Shown here: piece by piece, positions 22,950-34,975 of the stretch
How the letters are laid out: each line of letters begins with the position of its first letter
Numbering within the stretch: position 1 is the stretch's first letter
Assembly (NCBI GenBank): GCA_019096195.1
Contig: JAGTXK010000122.1
Coordinates: 7,501 to 71,500 of the forward strand
Origin: Boletus sp. NGJ
Lineage: Eukaryota; Basidiomycota; Agaricomycetes; Boletales; Boletaceae
DNA: 64,000 nucleotides
Reading direction: 5' to 3'
Translations under genes and position numbers: made by a program
Notes under the pieces: model-generated
Seen by the model: the letters and a program-made list of their open reading frames with translations, nothing else
Databases searched by the model: none
What the model was told of the DNA's origin: nothing

Positions 22950-24200
22950 TGCTGGCGCAATTCAGTGGCCAGGAGGGCGAAAGGGACATGGGGTATGGGG
23001 AAGCGCTGAGATGTGAAGCATACTAATCTGGTGCTGTCAGGATTATAGGTGATGAGGTGAGGTGGGATCCTGGATTGTGTGGAAAAGGAAACGTCGAAAT
23101 CTTGCAGAGTTCAGGAACGAAACAAGCCCTGCTCTATACACAGCAGGTGTGGCAGCCGCACAAAGCTGAGTTAAATTTCCCTCCGTCCCCATCCAATCCC
23201 AGCACTATTACACAAACGTTCGTCCTCCATCCCCGGACCCCGGAGATCCTTGTCGCACATCCATCATTCATTTTAATTGATGCACAGCAGGATAATACGT
23301 ACCGACCGGACCTACAGTAGCCCCGATTTTAAGAAGGCGGGTGCGATCATAATCATGACCACCTCAGAAATGGGGAGAGAAACCGCTCTAGCTGGTATTC
23401 ACTCGGGGAAGTAGGGCGGCGACACTGATATCCGATGGCAACAGTTCGTCGTGCTCCAGGACACTATTTTCAGCCCGAGTTGCACTTGGCAGTGATAATC
23501 AGATTTTGGCCGAACTCTGTGTGCTGCGACTGCTGCCCCTACAAGGAGATATGAATATGTGCCAAGTACAAAGAACAAAGAACATGGGAGATATTATCCG
23601 GCGTAATGACCCCGCTGGTGACCCCAAGTACATGGCTTGGGCGCGAATTAACTAATCTCTCAGCTGCGCTCCAGGTCACATGACTCGGACACATTGCACG
23701 TGCCACATCGTGAGCGGGAGAGATGTAAGTAGTTAAAAGTACTCGTTGACTGTGTTGTTTGGAAGAACTCGACTCAAGACTCGCTCCCGGGCCGGAGTTA
23801 AATATCATTCGGAAGCGACGCGTAGGCCGGTGCTGATGTGAAGCTAACGAAATGAATCTTTCACGATTCGTTCAAAGTAATTTTAGTTCGTGGAACATTT
23901 TCAACGACTACTCGAGTTCACGCGTTCCCTCGGCCATGCATGTGCTTAGCCAGCGGTGTCGTTGCCAATGAGTGACAAAGGTGTTGAGCATTGAGAGCGT
24001 CCCGAGTCGCGGACCCAAGCTAAAAAGTCACTATGTCCAAATATGTGCTAGGCAATACAACGTCATGCGTTTTGTCGAATGGAACAAACGGTCAAAGGTT
24101 TCAAAAATCGGCGACCCTGGCTTCGCTTGCGAGACTTTGGCTATCCCATTGTCACCTTGCTCTTCCAGTCAGTCATCCCCTCCTTCCTCCACCGCCCTCC
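22950..24200. other. Divergent intergenic region
   Basis: This stretch separates the minus gene ending at 21297 from the plus gene starting at 24201, so it should hold both promoters. Short pyrimidine-rich tracts precede 24201 (tcccctccttcctccaccg). No further gene was recognised. Confidence 0.5.
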
Positions 24201-26742
24201 ATGACCAGGACGCGGAAGCTCACCCTTTCCGTGAAGGAGTTCAGCCATCTGGTCAGCGAGTCCCTTGACATGGCTAGCACCATCCCTTCCTCGCATTCAC
24301 TCGTTGATGCCACCGCTGTCTTTTCTGAAATTTCCCCAAAACCCCATCCCCGGCGACCGTCTTCCTTCCAGCGCATCTTTTCTCGTCCCACCCTCGGACA
24401 GCACGAAGATTCTCCACAGGGACCCCCCGAAGACCTTTCCGAGACGCCTCGCAAGATGATTACATGGCCATTCTCCCGCTCACCCCGTAAGAATCGTCCC
24501 ACTGGTGATGACGACAATGTCACTGTACGTACCATCCACTTGTCCATGTTTTGCTTGTTTGTCCACTCGACCCTAGCAGGAGGTCAAGGACCCCAATGCC
24601 TATCACTCCACGTCGCCGTATTCAGTTACGTCATTCGCTGCAGGTTCAACGTCGAGCCTTGGTTCTTTAATCCCAGCCCATGAACGGCTTTTCCAAGTCA
24701 CGTCGCGCGACTCGGACGTACCGAGTCAGAACAGTAGCTTGTTCAAACTGGCAACCCCTTCGCGTACCAGTGAACCGCCGACTGGCCCGGGTCGTTACAC
24801 TGCTGCGATTACATGGGATGAAGTCTTTGGTAACGGTTCTGCTACCACCGTCCATGCCAGTACCAATCACAGCGTGGTCGAACCTGCCTCGGACATCTCA
24901 AATCAATCCCGGACGTCCTTCGAAGGCACTGAAGCCACGCACTCCGTGGGTAATAGCGAACCCGAAAGTTTTGATGAAGATCCCACGCCCCGAGCTTCGA
25001 CGTTTGGTCCACGCGCGGCGTTGCCCCGCGCCGACATCCGGAACGACCCAGTGCTTGCCCAGAGAGGGCGTTCACAGCATCTATCACTTGTCGTACCATC
25101 ACGGAACGTAGACGTTCTCGCGTTGCGTCCTGCTGTCGGTGTTGCGCCGCACGCTCCTTCCGAGACTGATTCTTCAGCTTCCGCGTGCTCTACGTCATCC
25201 CCGACGTCCCCCGTTGCACGGAGTTCATCTCCCACGTTTCCAATGACCAGACCGTCGGGCTCTGAAACCTCCTCGCCACGTGTAGCTCCTTTTACGCCGC
25301 CAAATCCACGCGCCGTTGCGGTGTTCCCAGATATCTCAGCGTCGAATCAGGAATCCCTACCTGTTTTGGGTTATTCCCCTCGGCAGCGTAAGCGGGCTAT
25401 GTCGCGATCCATGACTCCACCACTGCCTCGACCACCGCCAACAGGCCCTCTGCCTGCTGTACCACTATCCGTCCCCCCCGTCCCCCCTCTGCCGCCTCTC
25501 CTGCACAAAATATCGATGAATATGACACCAGATTCAGTAATATCGTCACCTCCGCGCTCGACGAACCTTGCCACTGCACTGCCTCCTTCGACCCCAGGAG
25601 GTTTGCGGTTACCGTCGCGACTGAGTTGGGCGAGCGGTGTTCGCGCGGTCCTTCCTAGTCCGCCAGCATCGCCAACCAAATCGTTCAAGTCGTTGGCCGG
25701 TAGAACGCCATTGCCGCTTTCGCCATCGAAAGCGGAGAAAAAGCGACCTCATGAACTGAAACGACCGACGAGCATCGGCGTTATCGAGGCCGCGGACAAC
25801 GTTCAAGTTCGCCGTACGAAAAGCATTCTGTTGCTTGGTTCGAGATCAAAATCGAACGCGTCGCTCGGTACGAAACGTGTTCAGATCCACGCCGATGTGA
25901 ATTTAGATGCCGGCGAGTCCCGCAAGCCCAGACGCAAGTCAAGCGCGGCTACCGTTGGTTATCCCATCTCCTCCTCCGACTTTGGTCCTGTGATCACGCC
26001 CATGCCAAGTTCCGAGTTACTGGTTCCTCGTGAACGACGTCATTCTGCCCCCATGTTGTCGACCTTGGATTCAAAAGCACTAGGGGTGTCCTCAGATTGG
26101 ACCTTGTCGCTCCCGTTCTGTACGGATGTGCCCGGGAACAAGATTATACCATCGCCATTGCTAACTCCCCAGCTCAAATTGGAGCACGATTTGGAGGAAG
26201 TTCAAGGCGATGATTGGACGCTCTGCATGCCGCTCAAGGTCCACGTCGATACGCCGACGGTGGAAACCACCGAGGGACACGACAGCGAGCGTACGCTCGC
26301 TAAAACGTCCGAGGGCGCTGAGGCCCGGAATATCATGCAATTACCTACGCCAAGTCCATCACCGACGCGGTCTACGCCCCCCTCCGTCATTCGTCCGTTG
26401 GATCCAGAGGACAGTGTCCCTACGCCTGTGGACAGACCTGCGTCGCCTGCGAGTTTGGGGCCACATGTGGGCGGGTTGGACTTGGCTGGCGGATGTGGCA
26501 AGCGGGCATCTGGATGGCACGTCTATGGGTGGTTCGATGAGGTGATTATCCCAGAAGACCAACGTCGTGTCGCGTCGACCGCGGCCATCGTCTCGGACAG
26601 CAACCTAGTCAAGAGTCACGTCACAGCTTTTCGGAAGACACAGGACGCATGCGGGAGACATCCGAGTCAGGACAGCATGTCCACCATGTCGACCTCTGAG
26701 ACGATGTTTTACAGCGCGCGGTCGAGTTTGTTGGTCAATTGA
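24201..26742 (+). CDS. Two-exon Ser/Pro-rich hypothetical protein, 828 aa
   Basis: Exon 1 (24201-24524) and exon 2 (24580-26742) join in frame across a 55-base GTACGT...GCAG intron. The protein starts MTRTRKLTLSVKEFSHLVSE, a short possibly helical segment. It is then largely disordered, with many SP/TP sites, polyproline runs (LPRPPPTGPLPAVP, PPVPPLPPLL) suited to SH3 or profilin partners, and basic patches (KSRPR-like, KAEKKRPHELKR). Two related DWTL(S/C) motifs occur, SDWTLSLPFC and DDWTLCMPLKV. The C-terminus has a more ordered GWHVYGWFDEVIIPEDQRR. The upstream in-frame ATG at 24033 is less likely because the stretch after it is not low-complexity like the rest. Function is unknown. Confidence 0.72.
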
Positions 26743-27806
26743 ACCGAACCCCGTCCCACCTTTATACTATCTCGTGACTTTGTTTTCGTCTCGCGGTATA
26801 CATGACCCTGCAAACGTTTATGATGAGATTCATATGTCTTCGGATCATGGACGTGTTGCTTAGAATGCGCTCTCCTACGGTACCTATCGCTATGTAACCC
26901 CCTCCTGATACGAAGACCGCTAGCTTAGTTTGATTTACCTATGGTAGTATATGCTTTCGTCCCTCTTTGGCGGCGACGACTTTATTTCCCGCCTTGATAC
27001 TTTTTATCTTTGATGCGTTCATATTGACGTGCTCCGGACAGATGTGCGCTTGTCTATTAATTGTAGTCAATTTCAACTTTCGATCTTGACGGGCTCGATC
27101 GCCTGTTCATGAGCCCCTCTAAAGGGCCTCTGAATCTGAACCGCCCGTGTTCGCGATGGGCGTTACTGTTCTGTTCCCCTTGCACGTTTTGTCGAGACGG
27201 GCGTCGTCCGAGTCAAGACCTGGGTTCCCATTTTTCCGGGATGGACGAGTGTTTACTCTTACCGGTCATACATAACTCGTCAAAAATTAGCGGAGAATGT
27301 CAGAGGGTGTAAGAATCTCCAAAATAGTATAGAAAAATTCTGCAGGGACTCCACTGCAATCCAATGCCAGTTGGGTATCAAGACGCGCTGGACATGATTC
27401 ATGCGCAGATACGGTAGCAAACACAGATCGAGTACAATTGAATACTTGACGACGTGTGGTGTACAGAATATGGATCAGGCTCGACCCTTGTACGTATTGG
27501 GACGTATGAGGGCAAGTTATCTGGACATTCGTGCTATCCTTTCAAGGACGACATTCCAGGAATTGCATACATAGCCGACCTAGAAATAACCTCTTGTCTC
27601 TCACATAACGAGGCATGAACCCATCTGAGGCTGCGTCTTTGGTAATCTCCGCTTCACCTCCTCTGGCATCCATCCTAACCGCTCCTGTGCGCACTGCTCG
27701 AGCAGCTGGTCGGCCGCCGCTGCGTACTTGCGTACCCCGTGTATTCGCCTTTAGCGTACCCCCGTGCGCGTAGCGCAGCCTATGAGACGTTCCTCGCCAA
27801 CACCGA
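26743..27806. other. Intergenic between convergent genes
   Basis: The 3' regions of the 24201 gene and the minus gene at 27807 meet here. AT-rich stretches could serve as processing signals. No coding was supported. Confidence 0.5.
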
Positions 27807-28722
27807 CTAGGCCCGGTTTGGAACAGTATCCAAGATGACAAAGTATGTCACCGGGAAAGTCTTGAAGGTGAAGAACCAATGCTGGCCTTTCTGGCCACGC
27901 TTCAGAGTCCTAAGGTACCCCTCCATCCCCTTGTTCGCACCGTACAGTACGTCTACTGCGGACCATGATACGTTCCACTTTCCACCCGTCGATGTGGGCG
28001 CAAAAAACCAAGAAGGGGGAGCCTCATAGTTACGCGCACGCATCGCAGGGAGCGCCTCGTTGTTCAATGGACCCGATCCAAACATCTCGACCTTGCGACC
28101 AGGGGCAGTTTCCGAACGGAGGACGACCTGGAATAAATCTGGCCGCGCACGAAGCTCGCGCAGAAACGCCTCGACGAACGGGTCTGGCTCATTCCGCATG
28201 GCACCAAACATGTACGTCCGCAACTCGATCTCGGCCCACACGATACAGTCCCGCTTTCTCGCTAGGTAGATTGTTGGCATGGGTCTACACGTGTCTGTGG
28301 ATACACGTGATGGCGACATATCTGCAACGACGATGCCGGACAGGGAGAGGTGATTTCGCGACAGGGCAGGATCATCAACATCGAAGTGAAGTGGACTTTC
28401 ACAGAAACTTGGGCTTGAAACGAGGCCGAAGGCTTCAAAGGAAAGGAATCCAATGAGATCATCAAAATTGTTGCACAGCCATACTTACCGTATGTGAGCG
28501 ATTGAACACCCAGCCACCAAGCAACGGAAACCGGTTCTCTGAAAAGACTCAGTCGTCATTGTTACTAAAACAGCTCATTCTCGCTTCCCTACATCACCGA
28601 CGTTAGCGGCTGTGCCGTGACGAGATATAGCGAGACCGTCCAACACTGCATCTTTGAACCACTTTAGAGGAAACGCCAAAGGGTTCAAGAACAGATCGAG
28701 ATATCTTCCGTCGAGAAGCCGT
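27807..28722 (-). CDS. Multi-exon gene of unrecognised family
   Basis: The coding quality is high although the family is unknown. The last exon (28432-27807) runs from FGLVSSPSFCESPLHFDVDD through RNHLSLSGIVVADM, YLARKRDCIVWAEIELRTY, GRKVEMFGSGPL, APPSWFFAPTSTGGKWNVSW and GQHWFFTFKTFPVTYFVILD. A 50-base exon (28538-28489) encodes EPVSVAWWLGVQSLTY, joined by a GTAAGT intron. Further upstream (about 28710-28593) lies LFLNPLAFPLKWFKDAVLDG followed by LAISRHGTAANVGD. The 5' end and the first junction are not settled. The many aromatic residues and mixed strands suggest a folded, probably intracellular protein; no signal peptide was found. Confidence 0.62.
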
Positions 28723-28995
28723 CACTGAGAATGAGGTCTTTGAAAGAAACTCTTTCCAATGATTTCATAAACAGACTTGGTTTATGAAAAAAGATTCGTC
28801 GAGAAAACTGTTGATAGATGAAGAAATACATTTCCAACAGAGCACTTCTAGGTCCTGTAACTGCCTCAGGATCGTCGTCTACAAAAATGATTCAAAGCCG
28901 TTCAACGGTTTCAAGATCATGAGCATGTATTCCTTTTGCCTGTATCAGGAAATCCATATTGGTTGTGAGTTGGGCGATGAGATTCTACGTGAAGC

Positions 28996-29805
28996 TTACG
29001 CTAGTAGAGACATATCGATCAAATCTTTATCTCCCACTGCTGGGGTACGTAGCAGTGTGGGAGCCTTCTTCCTCGGAATTGGGAGGGTCGAATCATGGTA
29101 AGCATCTGGATTATAAATAGACTCCAGTACTTCCTCGGTCGTCCACTTGGACAGTTTTTTCATATGTACTTCAGCTGTCGAAAGTGATTGATTGTTCATG
29201 GCATGTAAGATGCCATTGTGTTGATATAATTCATAGGTTCTTTTTTGAAGTGTATCTAACACATCGACTGCTCTTGCCATCTCTCTTTCAAGTAGCTTCA
29301 GTCGGCGCTTGTGACCATCGTCCACTGAACATGGATACAGCATAATTATCAACACAGTCACCCATTGACTATCCAGACTCACCTTTCAGGAAAAATCGCT
29401 TCAGGTGGATATCTCGTCCTGTTTTCTCAACCCGAATTGCTTCGAGATATGTGCGCACCCAGCGCGCTTTCTCGAGAGCCGCATGCCAGTCTGTGTACCG
29501 GCCGATTTGCTCCTTCGTTGGTAACTCTGCGCCACCCTTTATGTCATCAACGACCTTGGATGCGTCTTTGTATTTCTTGTACAGGACGTAGTACTGTCCT
29601 TGATGCACCTTACAACGCTCCGGGTTGGGGTGACCTTCAGTTGCTATTTGGCCACACCGGGTGATTTCGTCTCCCTCAAGAGTGAGACACTGAACCGGGT
29701 AGGTGTCCGCGTGGATGGGGGAGCCTGAACATCACTTGGGGTTACCTTTGTGGTTTTTGCATTTGTGCTTGCTTTGGATTTGCGCTTATGTCGTGGGCGA
29801 GGCAT
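28996..29805 (-). CDS. Three-exon small protein with Cys/His motif, 231 aa
   Basis: Exons 29805-29746, 29689-29383 and 29324-28996 join in frame through introns of 56 and 58 bases (GTAACC...TTCAG and GTGAGT...TTCAG). A basic start (MPRPRHKRKSKAS) leads into CLTLEGDEITRCGQIATEGH and then PNPERCKVHQGQYYVLYKKY. The spaced Cys/His residues (C...RC...H....RC..H) look like a small zinc-binding module. The rest is helical and charged (LEKARWVRTYLEAIRVEKTG, KRRLKLLEREMARAVDVLDT), probably coiled. Similar Cys-rich leader plus helix proteins occur widely in agaricomycetes, but I cannot name the family. Confidence 0.72.
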
Positions 29806-30736
29806 GGATTGAAGATGGGATAGAGTCTGAAGACTATGAAGACAAGCGTCACGATCAAATAGTGCGGCCTCAAGGTACTTATGGTTACTATGATTACCAC
29901 GTTGACGTGCGCCCACTCTATCAGGAAATGGCCCAACGCATTGAAACATGCACGAAGAGTCCCGGCCCTATGAAAGAATTGGCCCTAGGAATCCTGAGGA
30001 TCTCCGAGTCGAGGTCCTGTGAAGCGTGCAGTAATGTCTGCATGATAGCGAGGAACGTACTTCGATTTTCTAGAGGGGTAACACCGTAAGAGTGGGATGA
30101 GCGCCATGATCTTTATGAACTTGCATCAAGATGTTGGTACGCGAAGGAAGTGGAAGCGAGTCCACAGCCGTCCTCAAGTACAAAATCACGTGACTCCGAG
30201 TCCGTGTCGTTTTTGTAAGGTACCAAAGGCACCACTGAACAAGTGGCTACTAGTAGACGGGGCCAGGACACCGTAGCATCTTGGCGAATGTCGATGGGGA
30301 GGAGTTTCGCTCAGTCGCAGGCACTTTGAGTCTTCAAAAGATGAACCACACAAGAGGCTTGCCGAACTGGCGTAGCAGCTCTACTGCCTTGCGGCCGCCT
30401 GCGACGGCCACGCACCCCCAGTAAGTAACTTACTATGAATTCAAGTTGAATATCTACACCTCAGGAACTGTGCTCGTCGCCAGGAAGAATGATAGTGACG
30501 TGGCAGCTCCGTACAGCCCTGGTCTCTGAGGGTTAGTTTACTGATCAAGTTGTGCTGCTGGAACATCTTCGAGGAATCAGGAATGGCTTACGCTGTGATC
30601 TATTATAATATCATTCCCCAGGTCGCGTCGTCGTTTGTGGATGCATTCCAGCAGGCAGGAATGCTGATCTTGTGGGGAGAATTCAATGATATCAGGCGCG
30701 TGATGAAGTCAACTCTGCCTTTAAAAATTAAAACAT
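29806..30736. other. No gene seen
   Basis: This is upstream of the small Cys/His protein gene. Only short frames on the plus strand were found, without recognisable content. Confidence 0.45.
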
Positions 30737-30910
30737 GACAACAGGACCTATAAAAAAAATACATTCATGTTCGTTTGGGGTACGTTGCCCCACGTCGGCC
30801 AGTCCTAAGCTAGTTACGGAGGACAACCATGTCCCTGCTCCGTCCCTAGTCCCACGAATACCCGAGCAGGCCAGCAAGATCATTAATATTTAAGGACGAG
30901 ATGGTCCGTG
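30737..30910 (+). repeat. Repeat block D, left copy
   Basis: It shares gacaacaggacc, cattcatgttc, ttggggta, cccacgtc(g/a)gccagtcct, ctccgtccctagt and caagatcattaatatt with 36221-36412 in the same orientation, with small indels. It ends about 25 bases before the duplicated P450 block, so it marks one edge of the rearranged region. Confidence 0.8.
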
Positions 30911-30934
30911 TTACCTCGCATCTTATGGCCACCA

Positions 30935-33256
30935 TCACCCAGCTCGCGGTCACTCAACCCGCCTTTCCCAATGGCTCCATCATCTCACGCAAATGCGCCA
31001 CGTCCATCCGTGGCTCAAACAACACGCTGAACGGCTTTTGATGCGACACGATCCCAGGCACAAACCCCATATCGTCAATCGGCCGCTTGGCGTCCTCGGT
31101 GATCGTAAACGCCCAAAACACGGTCGCCGAGGCGATGTAGAGCGATCTGTGAAATGTGAGCAACGAGTTGCGAGTACGGTAGGTTTATAACCATCGCCAT
31201 CGCCCGACGCACGTTATACGTAGACGTATAGCGCGTGGTCGACGTGGAGATGGTCGAGACATGGACGTACCGAAGGGCGAGGTTCGATCCGACGCATGTT
31301 CGTCGTCCGAATCCAAACGAGTAGGCTTTCAGTTCGTTGTTGATACCCCCGTCAGGTCCTATCCACCGCTTTGGGTAAAACTTTTCCGGGTCGGGGAACA
31401 CGTTGGGATCGCGCGCAATGCACCTGTGAAGGCAACGTCGATCGCAATGAAGGTATCATATCTGATTTCAACTTACCAGTGGTTTCCGAACACGGTTGCA
31501 CCCGCAGGAATGCAATAACCGTTCTGCATGTCTATTTTCAGTACGATGCTGACGCCAAGTCAGAGATAGGACACACCCAGAACACGTCTTTAGAAGCTCG
31601 GCGAGGTGCCCCTGGGATCGTAGGAAGTATATTTCACGTTCGGTTACACTAACGAATGTGACGATAGGTACTCACCAAATGGATTGACTGGCCTCCATCG
31701 CAAGGCTTCGAGAATGAATGCCTGAAGCTCGGTGAGCGACGCCCATTCTGCAAACGTCGGCGCTATCCAGACAATAACGTCATTGATTACCAAGGAACGA
31801 CAACTGTAAACGCTTACGCGTGTCTCGACCAACAACCGCATCCAGCTCGGCATGAACGAGCGCTTGTGCTTCCGGAAAACGTGCAGCGGCCATCATAATG
31901 GTGGAGATCGCCACCTGCGTCTGCACAACAGCCAAAACAAAACAAAAGTAAGAAAATGGTGACCAAGGAGCATGGTACACGTACGGTATCAAACGCAGCT
32001 CCGACGAGCGATCCCAAAAAGAAGGCCTTTTCTGGTTCGCTAAAGTTACCATCCGTCACCGTTTGGGTTACGATCTCCTTGGCCACCGAATGTGGCCCGT
32101 TCTCCGACACCTACGCGACTCGTCTTGTCAATGTACCGTCCAGTTTCCTGCATCCTGGACCAGAACAGTTCCCCACCCACCATCTGCGATTTATACTGGG
32201 ACATATACCACATCAACATCTGATACTCTTCCTCTCCCCATTTCTTGAGCTGTCGCCCATACCACGGCACGTATTGCAAGATCGGGAGATGATCCACTTT
32301 ATAGGTACCGGGCAAGAGAGCACCTTGCACGATCGGAACCATGCGTTTGAGGTGGAGGAGATACGGGTCTTCTGTCAACGACACGGCGGTGGTTTTGCCG
32401 TAGACGACGCGGAGGGTGACGGAACCTGAGAAACTGGGAGAGGATCGACGGTGAGCACCAGGTGTTGTGTCCCTCCACGCAGGTAACCCACCGCTTAACA
32501 TGTAACTGGTGCGACTCTGGATCGTCCAAGAGGTCGATGACTATGTTTCTCGCAAACGCCGTCTGGTCTACATCGTACGGCAGCGTCGCTTTTGGCTGAA
32601 AATGGGAATGCGCTGCCCTGTGGAGGAGAGGCGGGTGAAGGTGAGAAAAAAAATAAAGACAAACACGACGAGGTGGGGACTCCAGTACTCACTTTCGAAA
32701 CCGTCGGAGTCGGTCACCGGCACTCAACAGCATGAACCGCATCCCGCGGCCGAGGATATCACTCCCCGCCACTGAATGCGGTCGATCTGCAAAGCACGCT
32801 CCTTGTTTCTCCATCAACTGTGTCGCCTCCTGAAGGGGTTTGACGAGAATCATGGTCAGAGCTCCAAAACGGTGCACAATATTCGGACGCTTACATGGTG
32901 ACGGCCAACGATGACGAGGACATCGCGGCCTTGTTTGAGGGAGATGACCGGACCGTATTCTTCGATCCATGATTGAATTAATCGTGGTGGGCTGGCGGGG
33001 TCAGATCAGAGGTCAGTCGTTGTACCTTGACCGAGGTGATCTAGACAGGACGCACTAGCGTGCATGTGGGGAACCAGGTGGTCCAGGGGGGAGGAGCGCA
33101 TGTTTTTGCCGTTGCCTACGACGGTCGATCAAGTACACCACGGCGACGATCGCGAGGACCAGCAACACGGAATGGAGAAGGACGGGTTGTTGCATCATGT
33201 TCAAGCTCAACAGACTACTTGAGAAGTACCACCTACCACGACATCGGGCTGGTATT
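30935..33256 (-). repeat. Repeat block A (P450 unit), left copy
   Basis: About 2.3 kb that is nearly identical, in reverse complement, to 38055-40392. Introns and about 60 bases of promoter are included. The match starts at the TATA-like aaataccagcccg upstream of the gene and ends about 20 bases after its stop codon. A 10-base insertion in one intron of the right copy is the largest difference noticed. Confidence 0.92.
30954..33198 (-). CDS. Cytochrome P450, left copy, ~498 aa
   Basis: This is a membrane-anchored haem monooxygenase with the same 12-exon layout as the plus-strand copy at 38117. The start is MMQQPVLLHSVSLVLAIV, a hydrophobic ER anchor followed by basic RRRQRQK and the LPPGPPG hinge. 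Later come the I-helix-like GSLVGAAFDT, the ExxR motif in LEALRWRP, FPDPEKFYPKRW and the haem-binding FGFGRRTCVGSNLA with its Cys ligand. All splice sites match the sister gene. Differences seen include the C-terminus (LREMMEPLGKAG against LREVMALGKED) and a few substitutions. No break was found, so both copies look functional. The substrate is unknown. Confidence 0.9.
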
Positions 33257-33261
33257 TGAGG

Positions 33262-33790
33262 CCCCTTCTACCGTCTGGACCGCCGATGCGATCTCGCCCA
33301 GTATCCCTTCTTTCTGCCGATGTTGACAACGAAGTGTCCACTCAAGTCCGTGCTCGCACGGTAGTCACCCGTAGTAGGTACATACGCCGCATCGACGACG
33401 ACGGATCTGGATGTTGGACAAACAGGACACACCAATGCATACACCCAGAGAAAGGAAAGAGACAAACGAGGAGAAAAAGGACATACGTGGCTTATACCCG
33501 TGTCCATACGCCGATCTCATCCGCCCGCCTTCTTCTTCTACAAAGTCTGCTTTGACGCGTTCTTTATCCCACTGGTCGACCGCTGCTTCATTTCCGTTTC
33601 GACCGTCCACGGACGAATGGCGTCGAAATATTCAGTCCACACCTGTGTTCCGACTCCCGCATCCAAAGTCGACGTTCGCCAACTTGCACCGCTACGAGAT
33701 ACACCCCGCCAGAGGCAGATAATCGGATAAACGCGGTGATTGTGCGTGTGATGACGTCCGTTGAAACAAAAGCCTGAAACGTGCGTCAAG
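33262..33790 (-). pseudogene. Internally deleted copy of the GH99-like gene
   Basis: On the minus strand this reads as the middle of the gene at 42850-45937. GGVYLVA-like sequence, the HWRTSTSDA region, the region ending in EEEGG and then, without a gap, SAYGHG and the final part around LQTVEG are all present. The parent's roughly 44045-45495 (the rest of the catalytic domain and most of the low-complexity tail) is missing, and several frameshifts are present. The homology stops exactly where the P450 block begins. It keeps the parental intron sequence next to the PRDPSSS-like exon, so it came from genomic DNA and not from mRNA. Confidence 0.85.
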
Positions 33791-33841
33791 TTTGACACCG
33801 GTAAACATTTAAACCATATCACAGCTCCAGTACGGCTCGGT

Positions 33842-34766
33842 CATTGGAGAATTTGACAAGGTTTGTGGTCTTGAGGAGCAAGCCGTGATTAGAGTTTGGC
33901 CAGGATGGGTTGCTGAAAATTCGTTGTGCACAGGAGTGTCGCTTAGGAGAGTATGCTCACTGACTGGCAGGTACAGGAAGACGCGCCGTTGAACATGCTG
34001 ATAGACAACGCACGAATGCCGGAAATGCTTTCCATCATTTGCATTCTTATTTTCTCATCATTTCTTTGAGACTTCCACGCGTTGGAACGTGAACATTTGA
34101 ACAGTCACAATGATATCGTTTCCCTCATCCGGTTGACTTCTCGAACCCTTTTGTAACCCTCTTCACTGAGCTCGCTGGCGTTGATATCGCCCAGTAGACT
34201 TTGTTGTAATGCATGCGATCGGGGAGCGTCAATCGAGCCCTCTCCCAGCCCAAATGCATTCAAAGGATGCATTACTTATGAGAAAAGTCAACTGTATCGG
34301 CGACGTCCAACGGCCAGCTTGCAAGTTTGACACTCCACCCTGGACCTCGGCGTCACCTCACTGGAAATGCCAGCTGTAGAGTGCCAGATCAATCACAAGT
34401 CGCGGCCGTACCTCATCCTGATTTCCAGTGCGCGTGATAACGCTTTGGCTAGCCTGACGTGGTGCTCGTGATCGCATTTCAGACGTCGTAAGGCAATGCA
34501 CTGGGCTGGAACGGTACTGTAGCGGTCCGGAATGTTTCGGCATAAAAGTGGACTTTGAATATGAATCTCCGATTGAAACTACCCTTTAAATGTCGCGGCT
34601 GGTGTGGTTCATTGCAACTGCTCCTTGCCCTCGTGAATAAGAAAAGGATTGATAAGCGAGCAAACGGTGTCCATGAAATTGCAGGACCACGAGCTTGAGG
34701 GTCTAGCAGACGGCGGTACGTGTGTCACACGACATGCCCGTCTGATCACCCAGATTCAAACCCCGA
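33842..34766 (+). repeat. Repeat block B, left copy
   Basis: It is the reverse complement of 40628-41482, with clear but imperfect identity and several indels; by eye it is more diverged than block A. Shared landmarks include gacaaggtttgtggt, gtgcacaggagtgtcgctta, aatgcatgcgatcggggagc and ccacgagcttgagggtct. No intact gene lies inside. From 34767 to 34967 only short frames are seen. Confidence 0.85.
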
Positions 34767-34975
34767 CTCCAACTTTGGAGGCGCAAATGCTCATGGATGC
34801 GGCGTTTGCATGCCACGGCGTCGGAGCCTGAAAAACGGCATCCGCACCGATCGTCTCCTCTCTCAGCGGATCACCAAGATCACCAGGATTCAAACCCCGA
34901 TTGCAGTTTGAACGGTTCTGAAACATGATACTAATTAATTAATTATAGCACTGGATCGTTGCCAGCGCTCGCGAG

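Noticed and set aside
34700-34910. tRNA-like gattcaaacccc boxes
   Set aside because: A weak A-box-like tctagcagacggcgg precedes one of them, but the arms do not pair into a cloverleaf, so no tRNA or SINE is claimed.
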